From NCBI GenBank assembly GCA_963846565.1, contig CAWJWL010000004.1, positions 1 to 64,000 of the forward strand: 64,000 bases of DNA. Reading direction: 5' to 3'. The position numbers were made by a program, and so were the translations under genes. Under the pieces are notes generated by a model that saw only the letters and a list, made by a program, of their open reading frames with translations, ran no database searches and was not told the DNA's origin. The DNA is from WHSW01 sp963846565 (GTDB taxonomy: Bacteria > Actinomycetota > Thermoleophilia > Solirubrobacterales > 70-9). Shown here in pieces: positions 10,207-16,491 of this stretch. Position 1 is the first letter of the stretch; each line of letters begins with the position of its first letter.

Positions 10207-11202
10207 TCACCGAAGGGCCGGCAGCACCTCCGCCGCGAACCGCTCGTTCGACTCCTCGACCGCCGCCGGGTCCGCGTCCAGCGACCCGGGGACCACGATC
10301 ACTCGCTCGACGCCGATCTCGCCGAGCGCCGTCAACCGCTCCGCAACCTCGTCCGCCGGCCCAACCACGGCGAACCTGTCGATGAACTCGTCCTCGAGGC
10401 GACGCGCGGCCGGCGCGGCGCCCTGGCCGTGGCGGGCTTCGTCGTAGTCGGCCTCGAGCTGCTCGATCCCGGCGCGGGTCACGTCGGAGAGCCCGTCGGC
10501 CGGCGCCCCCTCGGCGGCGAAGCGGGCGAGGATCGCGGTGCTGCCCCGCACGAGGTCGCGGGCTGCGGCCCGGTCCGGGTGGACGCCGACGTTGACGTAG
10601 GCGCCGAGCGACAGCGACCCGTCGCCCTCCACCGCGCGCGCCGTCTCGACGGCCCAGCGCAGCCGGTCGGGCTCGGCGCCGACGGTGAAGTCGACCCGTT
10701 CGGCGTGCCGGGCGCCGATCTCGATCACGTGCGGGCCCGTCGCCGCGACCGCGACGGGAACCTTGGGCCGCTCGGACTCGGCGATCCAGCCGATGCGGCT
10801 CTGCGATCCGTCCTCGAGCGCCACCTCCTCGCCGCGCAGGAACCCCTGGATCTCGACGAGCGCCCGCTCGAGCTCGGGCGGATGAACCGGCCGGCGACCG
10901 ATCTGGGTCAGCGCGGAGTCGCCGCGGCCGAGACCGAGGACCGCGCGGCCGCCGCTCTCCTCCTGCAGGGTCGCCGCCGCCGAGGCGGTCACGGCCGGGT
11001 GGCGCGTGGCGGGATTCGTGACCCCGGTGCCGATCGCGATCCGCTCCGTCGCCGCGGCGGCGAGCGCGAGCTCGATCCAGACGTCGGCATTCAGGTTCTG
11101 GCTGTCGGCCAGGAGCAGTCCGTCGAAGCCCCACGCCTCGGCCTTGCGCGCCGTCTCGGCAACGCGGTGCGGAAAGGAGAACGAGTGAAGCCAGACCTCG
11201 AT
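10207..11202 (-). CDS. LLM-class (bacterial luciferase-like) flavin/F420-dependent oxidoreductase
   Basis: This is a TIM-barrel oxidoreductase of the luciferase-like monooxygenase superfamily. F420 or FMN use is inferred from family membership in actinobacteria. Marks are an N-terminal strand EVWLHSFSFPHRV, AWGFDGLLLADSQ, RIAIGTGVTNPATRHP and the GRAVLGLGRGDS loop, with a C-terminal substrate-lid region (RFAVVGPADEVAERLTALG). The start is odd: an in-frame TAA lies at 11214-11212 and no ATG, GTG or TTG occurs before conserved residues begin at ATC 11202. That ATC is exactly six bases after a TAAGCT -10 box (11214-11209), so either a base is wrong or ATC is the leaderless start. It lies downstream of the tetR gene. 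Confidence 0.75.
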   Translation of the reverse strand: MEVWLHSFSFPHRVAETARKAEAWGFDGLLLADSQNLNADVWIELALAAAATERIAIGTGVTNPATRHPAVTASAAATLQEESGGRAVLGLGRGDSALTQIGRRPVHPPELERALVEIQGFLRGEEVALEDGSQSRIGWIAESERPKVPVAVAATGPHVIEIGARHAERVDFTVGAEPDRLRWAVETARAVEGDGSLSLGAYVNVGVHPDRAAARDLVRGSTAILARFAAEGAPADGLSDVTRAGIEQLEADYDEARHGQGAAPAARRLEDEFIDRFAVVGPADEVAERLTALGEIGVERVIVVPGSLDADPAAVEESNERFAAEVLPALR

Positions 11203-11230
11203 CGGCCGAGCTTAGTCCGAGGGAGCCGCC

Positions 11231-11896
11231 CTACTCCCCCGCGAACCGCTTCCGCATCGCCTTCTCGTAGTCCGCAATCCCGAGCGGCGGCACCGTCAAC
11301 TCCGTCGGCTCCGGCCGCGTGGCCACCAACCCGTCCAAGACGATCTCCAGCATCCGCTTCCAGTGCTCGGGGTTCACGCCGCCCGTGTGGTCGAACACCG
11401 ACGCGAGCATCATCTCGAGCACCGGGATGTCGAGGACGACGACGTCCGGCCGGAGCTTGCCTTCCTCCTGGGCGCGGGTGAGGAGCCTGCCGATCGGCTC
11501 GCTCAGCTTGCCGCGGACCTCGCGGATCTTCTCCTTGCCCTTCGCGCCGCCGAGGATGAGCTCGCGCAGGCCGCGGTCGAAGGCGTGGACCTCGGCCCCC
11601 TTCTCGACGAAGAACTTGACCCCCTCCCACGCGTCTTCGTAGGCCTCCGCCTCCACCGCTAGTCCGTAGAGCTCGAGGAACTTCACCTCGAAGAGCGCGT
11701 CCACGAGGTCCTCGCGGTCGGGGAAGCGGCGGTAGACGGTTCCCACCCCCACGCCGGCGTGGTCGGCGATGTCGTCCATCGACACGGACAGACCGCGCTT
11801 GGACACCAGCTCCGCCGCCGCGTCGAGGATCCGCCCCCGGTTGCGCTCGGCGTCGGCCCGTAGCGGCCTGTCTTCGCTCTTGGTTTGGGGCGCCAT
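11231..11896 (-). CDS. TetR-family repressor, divergent from DHA2 exporter
   Basis: This 221-residue regulator has an N-terminal helix-turn-helix (RGRILDAAAELVSKRG, then VSMDDIADHAGVGVGTVYRR) and a C-terminal ligand-binding domain. The start is ATG 11896, eight bases after a TAAGCT -10 box (11910-11905). It is transcribed away from the MFS exporter at 11998, and palindromes between the two are its likely operators, so it should repress both itself and the exporter until a ligand binds. The ligand is unknown. Confidence 0.85.
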   Translation of the reverse strand: MAPQTKSEDRPLRADAERNRGRILDAAAELVSKRGLSVSMDDIADHAGVGVGTVYRRFPDREDLVDALFEVKFLELYGLAVEAEAYEDAWEGVKFFVEKGAEVHAFDRGLRELILGGAKGKEKIREVRGKLSEPIGRLLTRAQEEGKLRPDVVVLDIPVLEMMLASVFDHTGGVNPEHWKRMLEIVLDGLVATRPEPTELTVPPLGIADYEKAMRKRFAGE

Positions 11897-11920
11897 GTGT
11901 GAGCAGCTTAACAAAGAAGC

Positions 11921-11974
11921 GGAGAGATCTCTCCAGTTGTGTGCTACGGTGCCGATCGTAAGTTGAGAAGTCTC
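11921..11974. promoter_or_regulatory. Two palindromic operators and an extended -10 promoter between tetR and DHA2 exporter
   Basis: A perfect 14-bp palindrome GGAGAGATCTCTCC occupies 11921-11934. A second, shorter site with the same GAGA/TCTC arms (GAGAAGTCTC) lies at 11965-11974. Between them is an extended -10 element TGCTACGGT ending at 11950, identical to the one in front of the second DHA2 exporter at 19553-19561. A TetR dimer bound to either site would block the exporter promoter. The Shine-Dalgarno AAAGGAG is at 11987-11993, in front of ATG 11998. Confidence 0.7.
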
Positions 11975-11997
11975 TCCGTTTAACCGAAAGGAGCGAG

Positions 11998-13497
11998 ATG
12001 CCCGCCAAGCCCAACAAGAGTTCTCAGTCGAAATCCAAGTCCAAGTCGGACAACCCGCACCACGCCCGCCGCTGGCTGATCCTCGCCGTGCTCGGCCTGG
12101 CTCAGCTGATGGTGGTCCTGGACGCGACGATCGTCAACATCGCCCTGCCCTCCGCTCAGGCGGATCTCGGCTTTTCCGACGACAACCGCCAGTGGGTCAT
12201 CACCGCGTACGCACTCGCCTTCGGCAGCCTCCTGCTGCTCGGCGGGCGGATCGGAGACATGTTCGGACGAAAGCGCGTCTTCGTCGTCGGCCTGCTCGGC
12301 TTCGCCGCCGCGTCCGCCCTCGGCGGCGCCGCGGACAGCTTCGGCATGCTGATCGCATCCCGCGCACTGCAAGGCGCGTTCGGCGCACTGCTCGCACCGG
12401 CCGCCCTCTCGCTCCTCACCACCACGTTCAGCGACGGTAGGGAGCGCGGCAAGGCGTTCGCCGTCTACGGAGCGATCGCCGGCGGCGGCGGCGCCGTGGG
12501 CCTCTTGCTCGGCGGCGTCCTCACCGAGTACCTCTCCTGGCGCTGGTGCATGTATGTGAACCTCGCCTTCGCGATTCCGGCCGCGATCGGGGGTCTGTCG
12601 CTCCTCACCAACCAGGTGGACCCCAACCGCAAGCGGATCGACGTCCCCGGCACGCTCACCGCGAGCCTCGGCCTCTTCGCCATCGTGTTCGGCTTCTCGA
12701 GCGCGGAGACGAACGGCTGGACCGCGGCCCTCACGATCGCCAGCCTCGCAGCCGGCATCGCCGCGCTGATCGCATTCGTCGCGATCCAGCGCCGGGTCTC
12801 GAACCCGCTGCTGCCGCTGCGGGTCGTCACGGACCGCACCCGCGGCGGCGCCTACGTCGCCGTCGGAATCGCGGGAATCGGCATGTTCGGTTCCTTCCTC
12901 TTCCTCACCTACTACCTGCAGAAGACGCTCGGCTTCTCACCCGTCGAGACCGGGCTCGCCTTCCTGCCGATGATCGCCACGCTGATGGTCAGCGCCGGGA
13001 TCTCGAGCAACAAGGTGCTGCCGAAGGTGGGCCCCAGGCCGCTGATCCCGACCGGGATGCTGATGGCGATGATCGCGATGCTCTACCTGACCCAGGTGAG
13101 CGTCGACTCGAGCTACGCGGCCGCCGTCCTCCCCGGGCTGATGGCCCTGGGCGTCGGCTTCGGGATGATCATGGCCCCGTCGATGGCGAGCGCCACCGCC
13201 GGAGTCGCCCACTCGGACGCCGGGGTCGCCTCGGCGATGGTCAACACGAGCCAGCAGATCGGCGGCTCGATCGGCACCGCGGTGCTGAGCACGATCGCCG
13301 CCGGCGCGGTGACGAGCTACGCCACCACGCACGCCGGCTCGGCCACGGCAATGGCCGAGGCCGCCGTCCACGGCTACACCACGGCGTTCTGGGTCACGGC
13401 GGCGATCTTCGGGATCGGCGCCCTGGCCACCGCTCTCCTGCTCGAGAGCGGCGCGCCCGAGCTCGACCCGCACGGAGCGCCGGCGATGGCTCACTGA
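11998..13497 (+). CDS. DHA2-family (EmrB/QacA-type) 14-TM drug:H+ antiporter
   Basis: This is a 499-residue major facilitator predicted to export toxic compounds with proton antiport. Family motifs are LDATIVNIALPSAQADL in TM1, LGGRIGDMFGRKR (motif A, loop 2-3), SRALQGAFGALLAPAAL in TM4, the antiporter motif C region GGGGAVGLLLGGVLTE in TM5, and NTSQQIGGSIGTAVLS late in the protein. The first 25 residues are Ser/Lys-rich and cytoplasmic. It follows the divergent tetR with an AAAGGAG ribosome-binding site, and ends before a strong terminator. A second, related exporter occurs at 19.6 kb. Confidence 0.9.
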   Translation: MPAKPNKSSQSKSKSKSDNPHHARRWLILAVLGLAQLMVVLDATIVNIALPSAQADLGFSDDNRQWVITAYALAFGSLLLLGGRIGDMFGRKRVFVVGLLGFAAASALGGAADSFGMLIASRALQGAFGALLAPAALSLLTTTFSDGRERGKAFAVYGAIAGGGGAVGLLLGGVLTEYLSWRWCMYVNLAFAIPAAIGGLSLLTNQVDPNRKRIDVPGTLTASLGLFAIVFGFSSAETNGWTAALTIASLAAGIAALIAFVAIQRRVSNPLLPLRVVTDRTRGGAYVAVGIAGIGMFGSFLFLTYYLQKTLGFSPVETGLAFLPMIATLMVSAGISSNKVLPKVGPRPLIPTGMLMAMIAMLYLTQVSVDSSYAAAVLPGLMALGVGFGMIMAPSMASATAGVAHSDAGVASAMVNTSQQIGGSIGTAVLSTIAAGAVTSYATTHAGSATAMAEAAVHGYTTAFWVTAAIFGIGALATALLLESGAPELDPHGAPAMAH

Positions 13498-13528
13498 CCG
13501 CCTGAACCAACAACACGTACGGCGGGCT

Positions 13529-13567
13529 AGGCCCGGGTCACGCGCATCGTGGCCCGGGCCTTTCCTT
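13529..13567 (+). terminator. Rho-independent-type terminator after DHA2 exporter
   Basis: A nine-base stem AGGCCCGGG/CCCGGGCCT (13529-13537 and 13553-13561) has a 15-base interior that can extend the hairpin (CACG/CGTG) and is followed by TTTCCTT. It lies 31 bases after the exporter stop codon. Confidence 0.8.
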
Positions 13568-13656
13568 ATGCATTCCCGCGCGAGTTCCGGCACCCGCTGC
13601 GCACCACCCGCGCAACCGACCGGCCTAGCGTGCCGGCCATGTTCGGACCGGGTGAC

Positions 13657-13689
13657 ATGTGCTGCGCATGGTCTAATGTGCTGCGCATG
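13657..13689 (+). promoter_or_regulatory. Repeated operator and -10 box of the vapBC module
   Basis: The 14-base word ATGTGCTGCGCATG occurs twice, at 13657-13670 and 13676-13689, with 19-base periodicity. Each copy is a near-palindrome, so two VapBC complexes could bind side by side on nearly the same DNA face. A TAATGT -10 box (13674-13679) overlaps the second copy, and the second copy contains the presumed start codon ATG 13687, seven bases downstream. This layout fits tight autorepression. Confidence 0.65.
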
Positions 13690-13921
13690 TCCAAAGATGC
13701 TCCAGGTGAGAAACGTGCCGGAGGAGCTCCATCGCACGCTGAAGATCCGGGCGGCGAACAACGGGATGACGCTCTCCGACTACGTCCTGAGCGAACTCGA
13801 GGCCATCGCCGAGAAACCGACGCTGGCGGAGCTCTCGGAACGCATACGCCAGCAGGAACCGGTCGACATCGGGGATCTCGCCGTCGAGGAGATTCGGCGG
13901 CACCGCGGGCCGCTCCCGTAG
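13687..13921 (+). CDS. VapB-like antitoxin (RHH/FitA type)
   Basis: This is a small antitoxin for the PIN toxin at 13930. MLQVRNVPEELHRTLKIRAA, then NNGMTLSDYVLSEL, is the FitA/VapB ribbon-helix-helix domain. The C-terminal LAVEEIRRHRG is the toxin-binding tail. The frame as written opens at ATG 13697 (74 residues). Relatives usually start MSKMLQVRN, and ATG 13687, seven bases after the -10 box, would give that if the AAAG at 13693-13696 had one A fewer. I therefore suspect a one-base insertion here. The stop is eight bases before vapC. Confidence 0.75.
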
Positions 13922-13929
13922 GCCGGCCG

Positions 13930-14325
13930 ATGGTCCTCGACGCATCGGCAGCCATCGACTACGTCACCAGGGCCTCGGGGCGATGGGAGTCGATCGCCGA
14001 GCGAATTGAGGCTGTCGCCTTCCTGCACGCCCCTGACCTGTTCGGGCTCGAGGTGATCCAGGGTTTGCGCCGAGTCGAACGCGCGGGCGTGCTGAGCGAG
14101 CTGCGCCTGCTCGACTGCCTGACGGCGCTCGCAGAGCTCCGCGTCGTCTACCACGATCACGCCCCTCTGCTCCGGCGCGTCTGGTCGCTTCGCCGCAACC
14201 TCACCGCCTACGACGCCGCCTACGTGGCCCTCGCCGAGGCGCTCGACGCTCCATTGCTGACGAGCGATGCGCGGCTGGCCCGCACCGCGGGTCACAACGC
14301 CACGATTGACCTGGCCCCCGGTTAG
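13930..14325 (+). CDS. VapC-type PIN-domain ribonuclease toxin
   Basis: This 131-residue PIN RNase has the expected acidic residues: Asp in MVLDASAAIDYV at the start, Glu in DLFGLEVIQGLRR (about residue 44), Asp in LTAYDAAYVALAE (about residue 97) and Asp in LLTSDARLA (about residue 115). It forms an operon with the preceding antitoxin. The 3' end overlaps the convergent merR stop by four bases. This PIN protein resembles VapC proteins of the Mycobacterium type more than the PIN protein at 7.6 kb does. Confidence 0.85.
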   Translation: MVLDASAAIDYVTRASGRWESIAERIEAVAFLHAPDLFGLEVIQGLRRVERAGVLSELRLLDCLTALAELRVVYHDHAPLLRRVWSLRRNLTAYDAAYVALAEALDAPLLTSDARLARTAGHNATIDLAPG

Positions 14326-15062
14326 TTCCCCTCCCCGAAGGTGCGCTCCGCCTGGCGCTCGAGCTCGCGCGTAATCCCGCCGGCGATCTGCTTCTCCATC
14401 GCGACGGTGAAGAGCGCGACCACAGTGTCGAGCGCGAGCGACGGCATCCGCTCGGCCGTGGACTGGATCCGCTGGAGCTCGGCCTCGGTCGGCTCCCCGC
14501 TCTCCATCGGCGCCCACACGTGGTCGAGCCACACCTGTTCCATCCGCTGCGCAACCTGGCCCATCAGCGCGCGGACCTCGGTGGCGACATCGAGGATCTC
14601 GTCGGGGCCGAGCCCGATCTCGCGCAGCGCCGCGGCCACGTCGGCGATCCGCTGGGTCGTGAACTCGTGGCCCCCGCCCTCGCGCTCGCGGACCACGCCC
14701 AGCTCGATCGCGCGGCCGAGCGCGGCGGGCTCCTCGAGGCCCCACTCCTCGAGGACCACCGGCGGCACCTCCCCCTCGCGGAACGGGCCGCGCAGGACCT
14801 CGGCGAGGCGCATCACGTCGTCGCCGGCCGGGCCGCCCACGTCCAGCATCCGGCGGATGAGCTCGAGCGTGAACCCCTCCGAATGGAGCTGCTTGATCCG
14901 CTCGACCCGCTCGAGCACGGCCGGCGGGTAGTAGCCGACGCGGCCCCGCATCTCGGCACGGGGCAGGAGGCCCAGCGTGCGCCACTCGCGCAGGTTGCGG
15001 ATCGTGATTCCCGAGCGCTCGGCGAGCTCTCCGATCGTCATCAGATCGTCATTCTTGACCAT
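14322..15062 (-). CDS. MerR-family transcriptional regulator
   Basis: The N-terminal winged helix (MTIGELAERSGITIRNLREW, then LLPRAEMRGRVGYYPPAVLER) is MerR type. It is followed by the coiled-coil helix (VERIKQLHSEGFTLELIRRML) and a long C-terminal domain of about 150 residues without the cysteines of metal sensors, so it probably responds to an organic ligand. The start is ATG 15062, or 15041 (MTIGEL). The gene is divergent from the DUF2236 gene, and the palindrome at 15064-15077 begins next to its own start codon, so it probably regulates itself and its neighbour. Confidence 0.85.
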   Translation of the reverse strand: MVKNDDLMTIGELAERSGITIRNLREWRTLGLLPRAEMRGRVGYYPPAVLERVERIKQLHSEGFTLELIRRMLDVGGPAGDDVMRLAEVLRGPFREGEVPPVVLEEWGLEEPAALGRAIELGVVREREGGGHEFTTQRIADVAAALREIGLGPDEILDVATEVRALMGQVAQRMEQVWLDHVWAPMESGEPTEAELQRIQSTAERMPSLALDTVVALFTVAMEKQIAGGITRELERQAERTFGEGN

Positions 15063-15083
15063 TACGGAGATCTCCGTTAAGGT
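15055..15083 (+). promoter_or_regulatory. Promoter of the DUF2236 gene with palindrome in the spacer
   Basis: TTGACC (15055-15060) and TAAGGT (15078-15083) are separated by 17 bases. The spacer contains the perfect palindrome ACGGAGATCTCCGT (15064-15077). A dyad between -35 and -10 is the classic MerR placement, although MerR-activated promoters normally have 19-20 base spacers. The site also overlaps the start of the divergent merR gene. The core resembles the TetR palindrome at 11921. Confidence 0.7.
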
Positions 15084-15101
15084 CCGCACCGTGGGTTGGG
15101 C

Positions 15102-16106
15102 ATGGAGCTGAATCTAGTCAAGCGCCGGATCGCCGAGGACTTCACCTCGCAGGTCGGAAATCACGACCAGAGGGAGATCTTCGCCGAACCGCCGGGCGAC
15201 CCGGGGCTGATCGGGCCGGGCACCGTCTCGTGGAGGCTCCACTCCGATGTCTCCTCCGTGGCAACGGCCGGGATCGCCTCGATCATCATGGAGCTCCTCC
15301 ACCCCTCGGTGATGGCGGGAGTCGGCCGGCAGTCGAACTACCGCGAGCAGCCTTACCGCCGCGCGCGCACGACCTTCGGCTGGGTGATCGTCAACACCTT
15401 CGGCAACACGAAGGCGGCGGAGAAGATGATCGAGCGGGTGAAGCGGATGCACTCGCGGGTCAACGGGACGCGCGAGGACGGCGTCCCCTATCGCGCCCTC
15501 GACCCGGAGCTGATCGCCTGGGTCCACACGATGATTCCCTGGGGCGTGATGACCGCCTACGAGAAGTTCAACGGCCCGCTCACCACCGCCGAGAAGGACA
15601 CCTACCTCTCCGAGCAGTCGATCATCGGGCTGATGAGCGGCGCCGAGGAGGTGCCGACGTCGGTCGCCGGGCTCGAGGCCTTCGTCGATGAGATGCGTCC
15701 GAAGCTCGCGGTCGGCCCGATGCTGGAGGAGTTCTTCGACTTCCTGATCGACGGGCCGCTCGGCCCGAAGGTGCCGCCGGGACCGGTCGGCAACCGGCTG
15801 AAGCGTTTCCAGGTCGCGAGCGGCATGAGCCTCGCGCCGCGCTGGGCGCAGGAGATGACCGGCTTCGACCGGCCGGAGATCCAGCAGCGCCTGCTGCAAG
15901 CGCCGGCGATGCACGCCTACGCCCGCCTGCTGCGCTGGTCGATGGGCACGCCGCCGTGGCGCGCGCTCGCGGACGAGCGCGTCGGCGCCACCACGGCCGA
16001 GAAACCCGCACGGAGGAACGCGACCGCCCGGGCGGTCGAATCAGCGACTCCCGGCCGCCCGCGCCGCGAGCGCGCAAGCGGCGGAAGGGACCCGGCAATA
16101 CGGTAG
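15102..16106 (+). CDS. DUF2236/MpaB-family (latex-clearing-protein-like) haem oxygenase
   Basis: This 334-residue protein of the DUF2236 family is related to MpaB and the rubber oxygenase Lcp, and is expected to bind b-type haem and oxidise a lipophilic substrate. Family marks are SWRLHSDVSSV with VATAGIASIIMELLHPSVMA, YREQPYRRARTTFGWVIVNTFG, and AWVHTMIPWGVMTAY, which holds the candidate haem-ligand histidine (about residue 147). The last 40 residues are Arg-rich and unconserved in appearance. The start is ATG 15102. It is controlled by the palindromic promoter upstream, with the MerR protein as likely regulator. Confidence 0.8.
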   Translation: MELNLVKRRIAEDFTSQVGNHDQREIFAEPPGDPGLIGPGTVSWRLHSDVSSVATAGIASIIMELLHPSVMAGVGRQSNYREQPYRRARTTFGWVIVNTFGNTKAAEKMIERVKRMHSRVNGTREDGVPYRALDPELIAWVHTMIPWGVMTAYEKFNGPLTTAEKDTYLSEQSIIGLMSGAEEVPTSVAGLEAFVDEMRPKLAVGPMLEEFFDFLIDGPLGPKVPPGPVGNRLKRFQVASGMSLAPRWAQEMTGFDRPEIQQRLLQAPAMHAYARLLRWSMGTPPWRALADERVGATTAEKPARRNATARAVESATPGRPRRERASGGRDPAIR

Positions 16107-16120
16107 TTCTGCCGTAGCCG
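16093..16120 (+). terminator. Hairpin over the DUF2236 stop codon
   Basis: CGGC, two As and TACGG (16093-16103) pair with CCGTA and GCCG (16112-16120) around an eight-base loop. There is no T-run, so it may act as a stability hairpin or a weak terminator before the DUF4242 gene. Confidence 0.45.
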
Positions 16121-16193
16121 GCGGGTTCGGTCGCACGTAGGTTCGCTCCTGTAACCACACCGCCCCGTGCGGGCGCGAACCAAGGAGAAGGAC

Positions 16194-16481
16194 ATGGACC
16201 TCTACGTAATCCGCCGCCGCAGCAACTGGGACAGCTCCGAGGACCTCGAGGCCACCGCCGCGAAGTCCACCGCCGAGGGCGAGAAGATGAGCGACGAAGT
16301 GCGCTGGATCCGCACCTACGTGGTCGAGGAGGATGACGGGAAGCTCGGCACGCTCTGCATCTACGAGGGCACGAGCGCGGAGGCGATCCGCCGCCACGCC
16401 GACAACACCGGCATGTCGGCCGACGAGATCACCAAGGTCGCCGACACGGTCATCGTCCGCGACGACCCGGTCGCTGCCTAG
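16194..16481 (+). CDS. DUF4242 (SCO4226-like nickel-binding) small protein
   Basis: This 95-residue single-domain protein starts MDLYVIRRRSNWDSSEDLE and contains RWIRTYVVEEDDGKLGTLCI and EGTSAEAIRRHADNTGMSAD, the ferredoxin-like DUF4242 pattern. SCO4226 of Streptomyces binds nickel; whether this one does is not shown. Its physiological role is unknown. A strong AAGGAG ribosome-binding site lies in front of ATG 16194. It is 10 bases upstream of the LuxR regulator, whose own -10 box lies inside the end of this gene. Confidence 0.8.
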   Translation: MDLYVIRRRSNWDSSEDLEATAAKSTAEGEKMSDEVRWIRTYVVEEDDGKLGTLCIYEGTSAEAIRRHADNTGMSADEITKVADTVIVRDDPVAA

Positions 16482-16491
16482 ACTCGGCGAC

